From Glycomyces tritici (GTDB taxonomy: Bacteria > Actinomycetota > Actinomycetes > Mycobacteriales > Micromonosporaceae), in NCBI RefSeq assembly GCF_030403505.1, contig NZ_JAUEMJ010000003.1, positions 1 to 64,000 on the forward strand: a DNA stretch of 64,000 nucleotides. Direction: 5' to 3'. The notes beneath the pieces are model-generated. The model was not told where the DNA came from, searched no databases, and was given only the letters and a program-made list of their open reading frames with translations. Numbering within the stretch: position 1 is the first letter of the stretch; every line of letters begins with the position of its first letter. Of the stretch, positions 63,727 through 64,000 are shown one piece after another. The position numbers were made by a program, and so were the translations under genes.

Positions 63727-64000
63727 TCACTCGGTGGTCTCGCGGGTGCGGATGGACTCGGTGAACTCGTTGAGCTTGTCGCGCAAGGCGACCAGCTCCT
63801 CATAGGACATCCCGGAGGCGCCGCCGACCACTTGCGTGACCTCGCAGCCGCGGCTCTCGAGCGCGGCCCCGGCCTCGGTGAGGTGCACGGTCACGCGGCG
63901 CTCGTCGCCGGCGTCCGCACCGCGGCGGCGCTCGACGAACCCGGCGGCCTCGAGCCGCTTGAGCAGCGGGGAGACGGTGCCGGAGTCGAGCTGGAGCGCG
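63727..64000 (-). CDS. OhrR/MarR family regulator, partial (N-terminus outside window)
   Basis: The last 91 codons of a MarR-type regulator, ending at TGA 63727-63729. The recognition helix and wing are visible: LQLDSGTVSPLLKRLEAAG, then ERRRGADAGDERRVTVHLT, the MarR signature. Position 12 nt before ohr, same strand, identifies it as the OhrR-type peroxide-sensing repressor. The reactive N-terminal Cys lies beyond the window edge. Confidence 0.88.
   Translation of the reverse strand, partial: ALQLDSGTVSPLLKRLEAAGFVERRRGADAGDERRVTVHLTEAGAALESRGCEVTQVVGGASGMSYEELVALRDKLNEFTESIRTRETTE

Overview
The window is very GC-rich, densely coded chromosomal DNA from an actinobacterium. Mycothiol genes at both ends (mca, mshB), DUF4307, DUF501 and DUF4333 proteins, Ser/Thr kinases, a PadR regulator, an IdeR/DtxR-type iron box, a tmRNA with tag ANAKRTDFALAA and frequent GTG starts all fit a high-GC Actinomycetes member. 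The family cannot be fixed from sequence alone. No phage, IS element, integrase or CRISPR array was seen, and gene order is largely the conserved actinobacterial core order.

Layout. 0.3-4.3 kb: a ChvE/MmsA/MmsB-type monosaccharide ABC importer operon (minus), opposite a membrane-anchored pseudokinase. 6-14.6 kb: hydrolase, ung, ilvA, an MsiK/UgpC-like ATPase, greA, DUF4307, mca and a YqgE protein. 14.6-20.7 kb: the tmRNA/cell-division block ssrA, smpB, M23 hydrolase, ftsX, ftsE, prfB. 20.7-25.5 kb: PadR, a divergent Ser/Thr kinase and PP2C phosphatase pair, and a TetR/membrane-protein divergon with a cluster of palindromes. 25.6-30.3 kb: ppx, DUF501, ftsB-like, eno, a lipoprotein, tRNA-Glu. 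30.4-41.3 kb (more accessory): SDR/TetR divergon, two convergent sortase-anchored surface proteins, an iron-siderophore importer under an iron box, a secreted HNH-type nuclease, small membrane and DivIVA-like proteins. 41.4-48.6 kb: operon of an FN3/SH3-like surface protein, a MoxR ATPase, DUF58 and a TgpA-like protein. 48.9-57.5 kb: a BioD-like P-loop protein, siroheme synthase, bifunctional PBP, SURF1, M20 and M48 peptidases, tRNA-Arg. 57.6-64 kb: DUF4333 lipoprotein, MgtC, mshB, sdhCAB, a 3'-truncated ohr and the start of an OhrR regulator.

How the genes work together. Several blocks are functional units: FtsEX with its M23 hydrolase; tmRNA with SmpB; RF2 next to them; kinase with phosphatase; mca and mshB for mycothiol; Sdh1-type succinate dehydrogenase; OhrR with Ohr.

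Most unusual points. Release factor 2 carries SKY where the stop-codon-reading SPF tripeptide is expected, while the genes here still end mainly in TGA. The ohr gene has lost its 3' end, including the second catalytic Cys, exactly at the sdhB stop. A short dispersed repeat, sense ACGGCTCGCAAGCTT, lies at the 3' ends of at least four genes, always in the same orientation relative to the mRNA. The TgpA-like protein lacks the transglutaminase Cys and His, and the first kinase-like protein lacks all catalytic residues.
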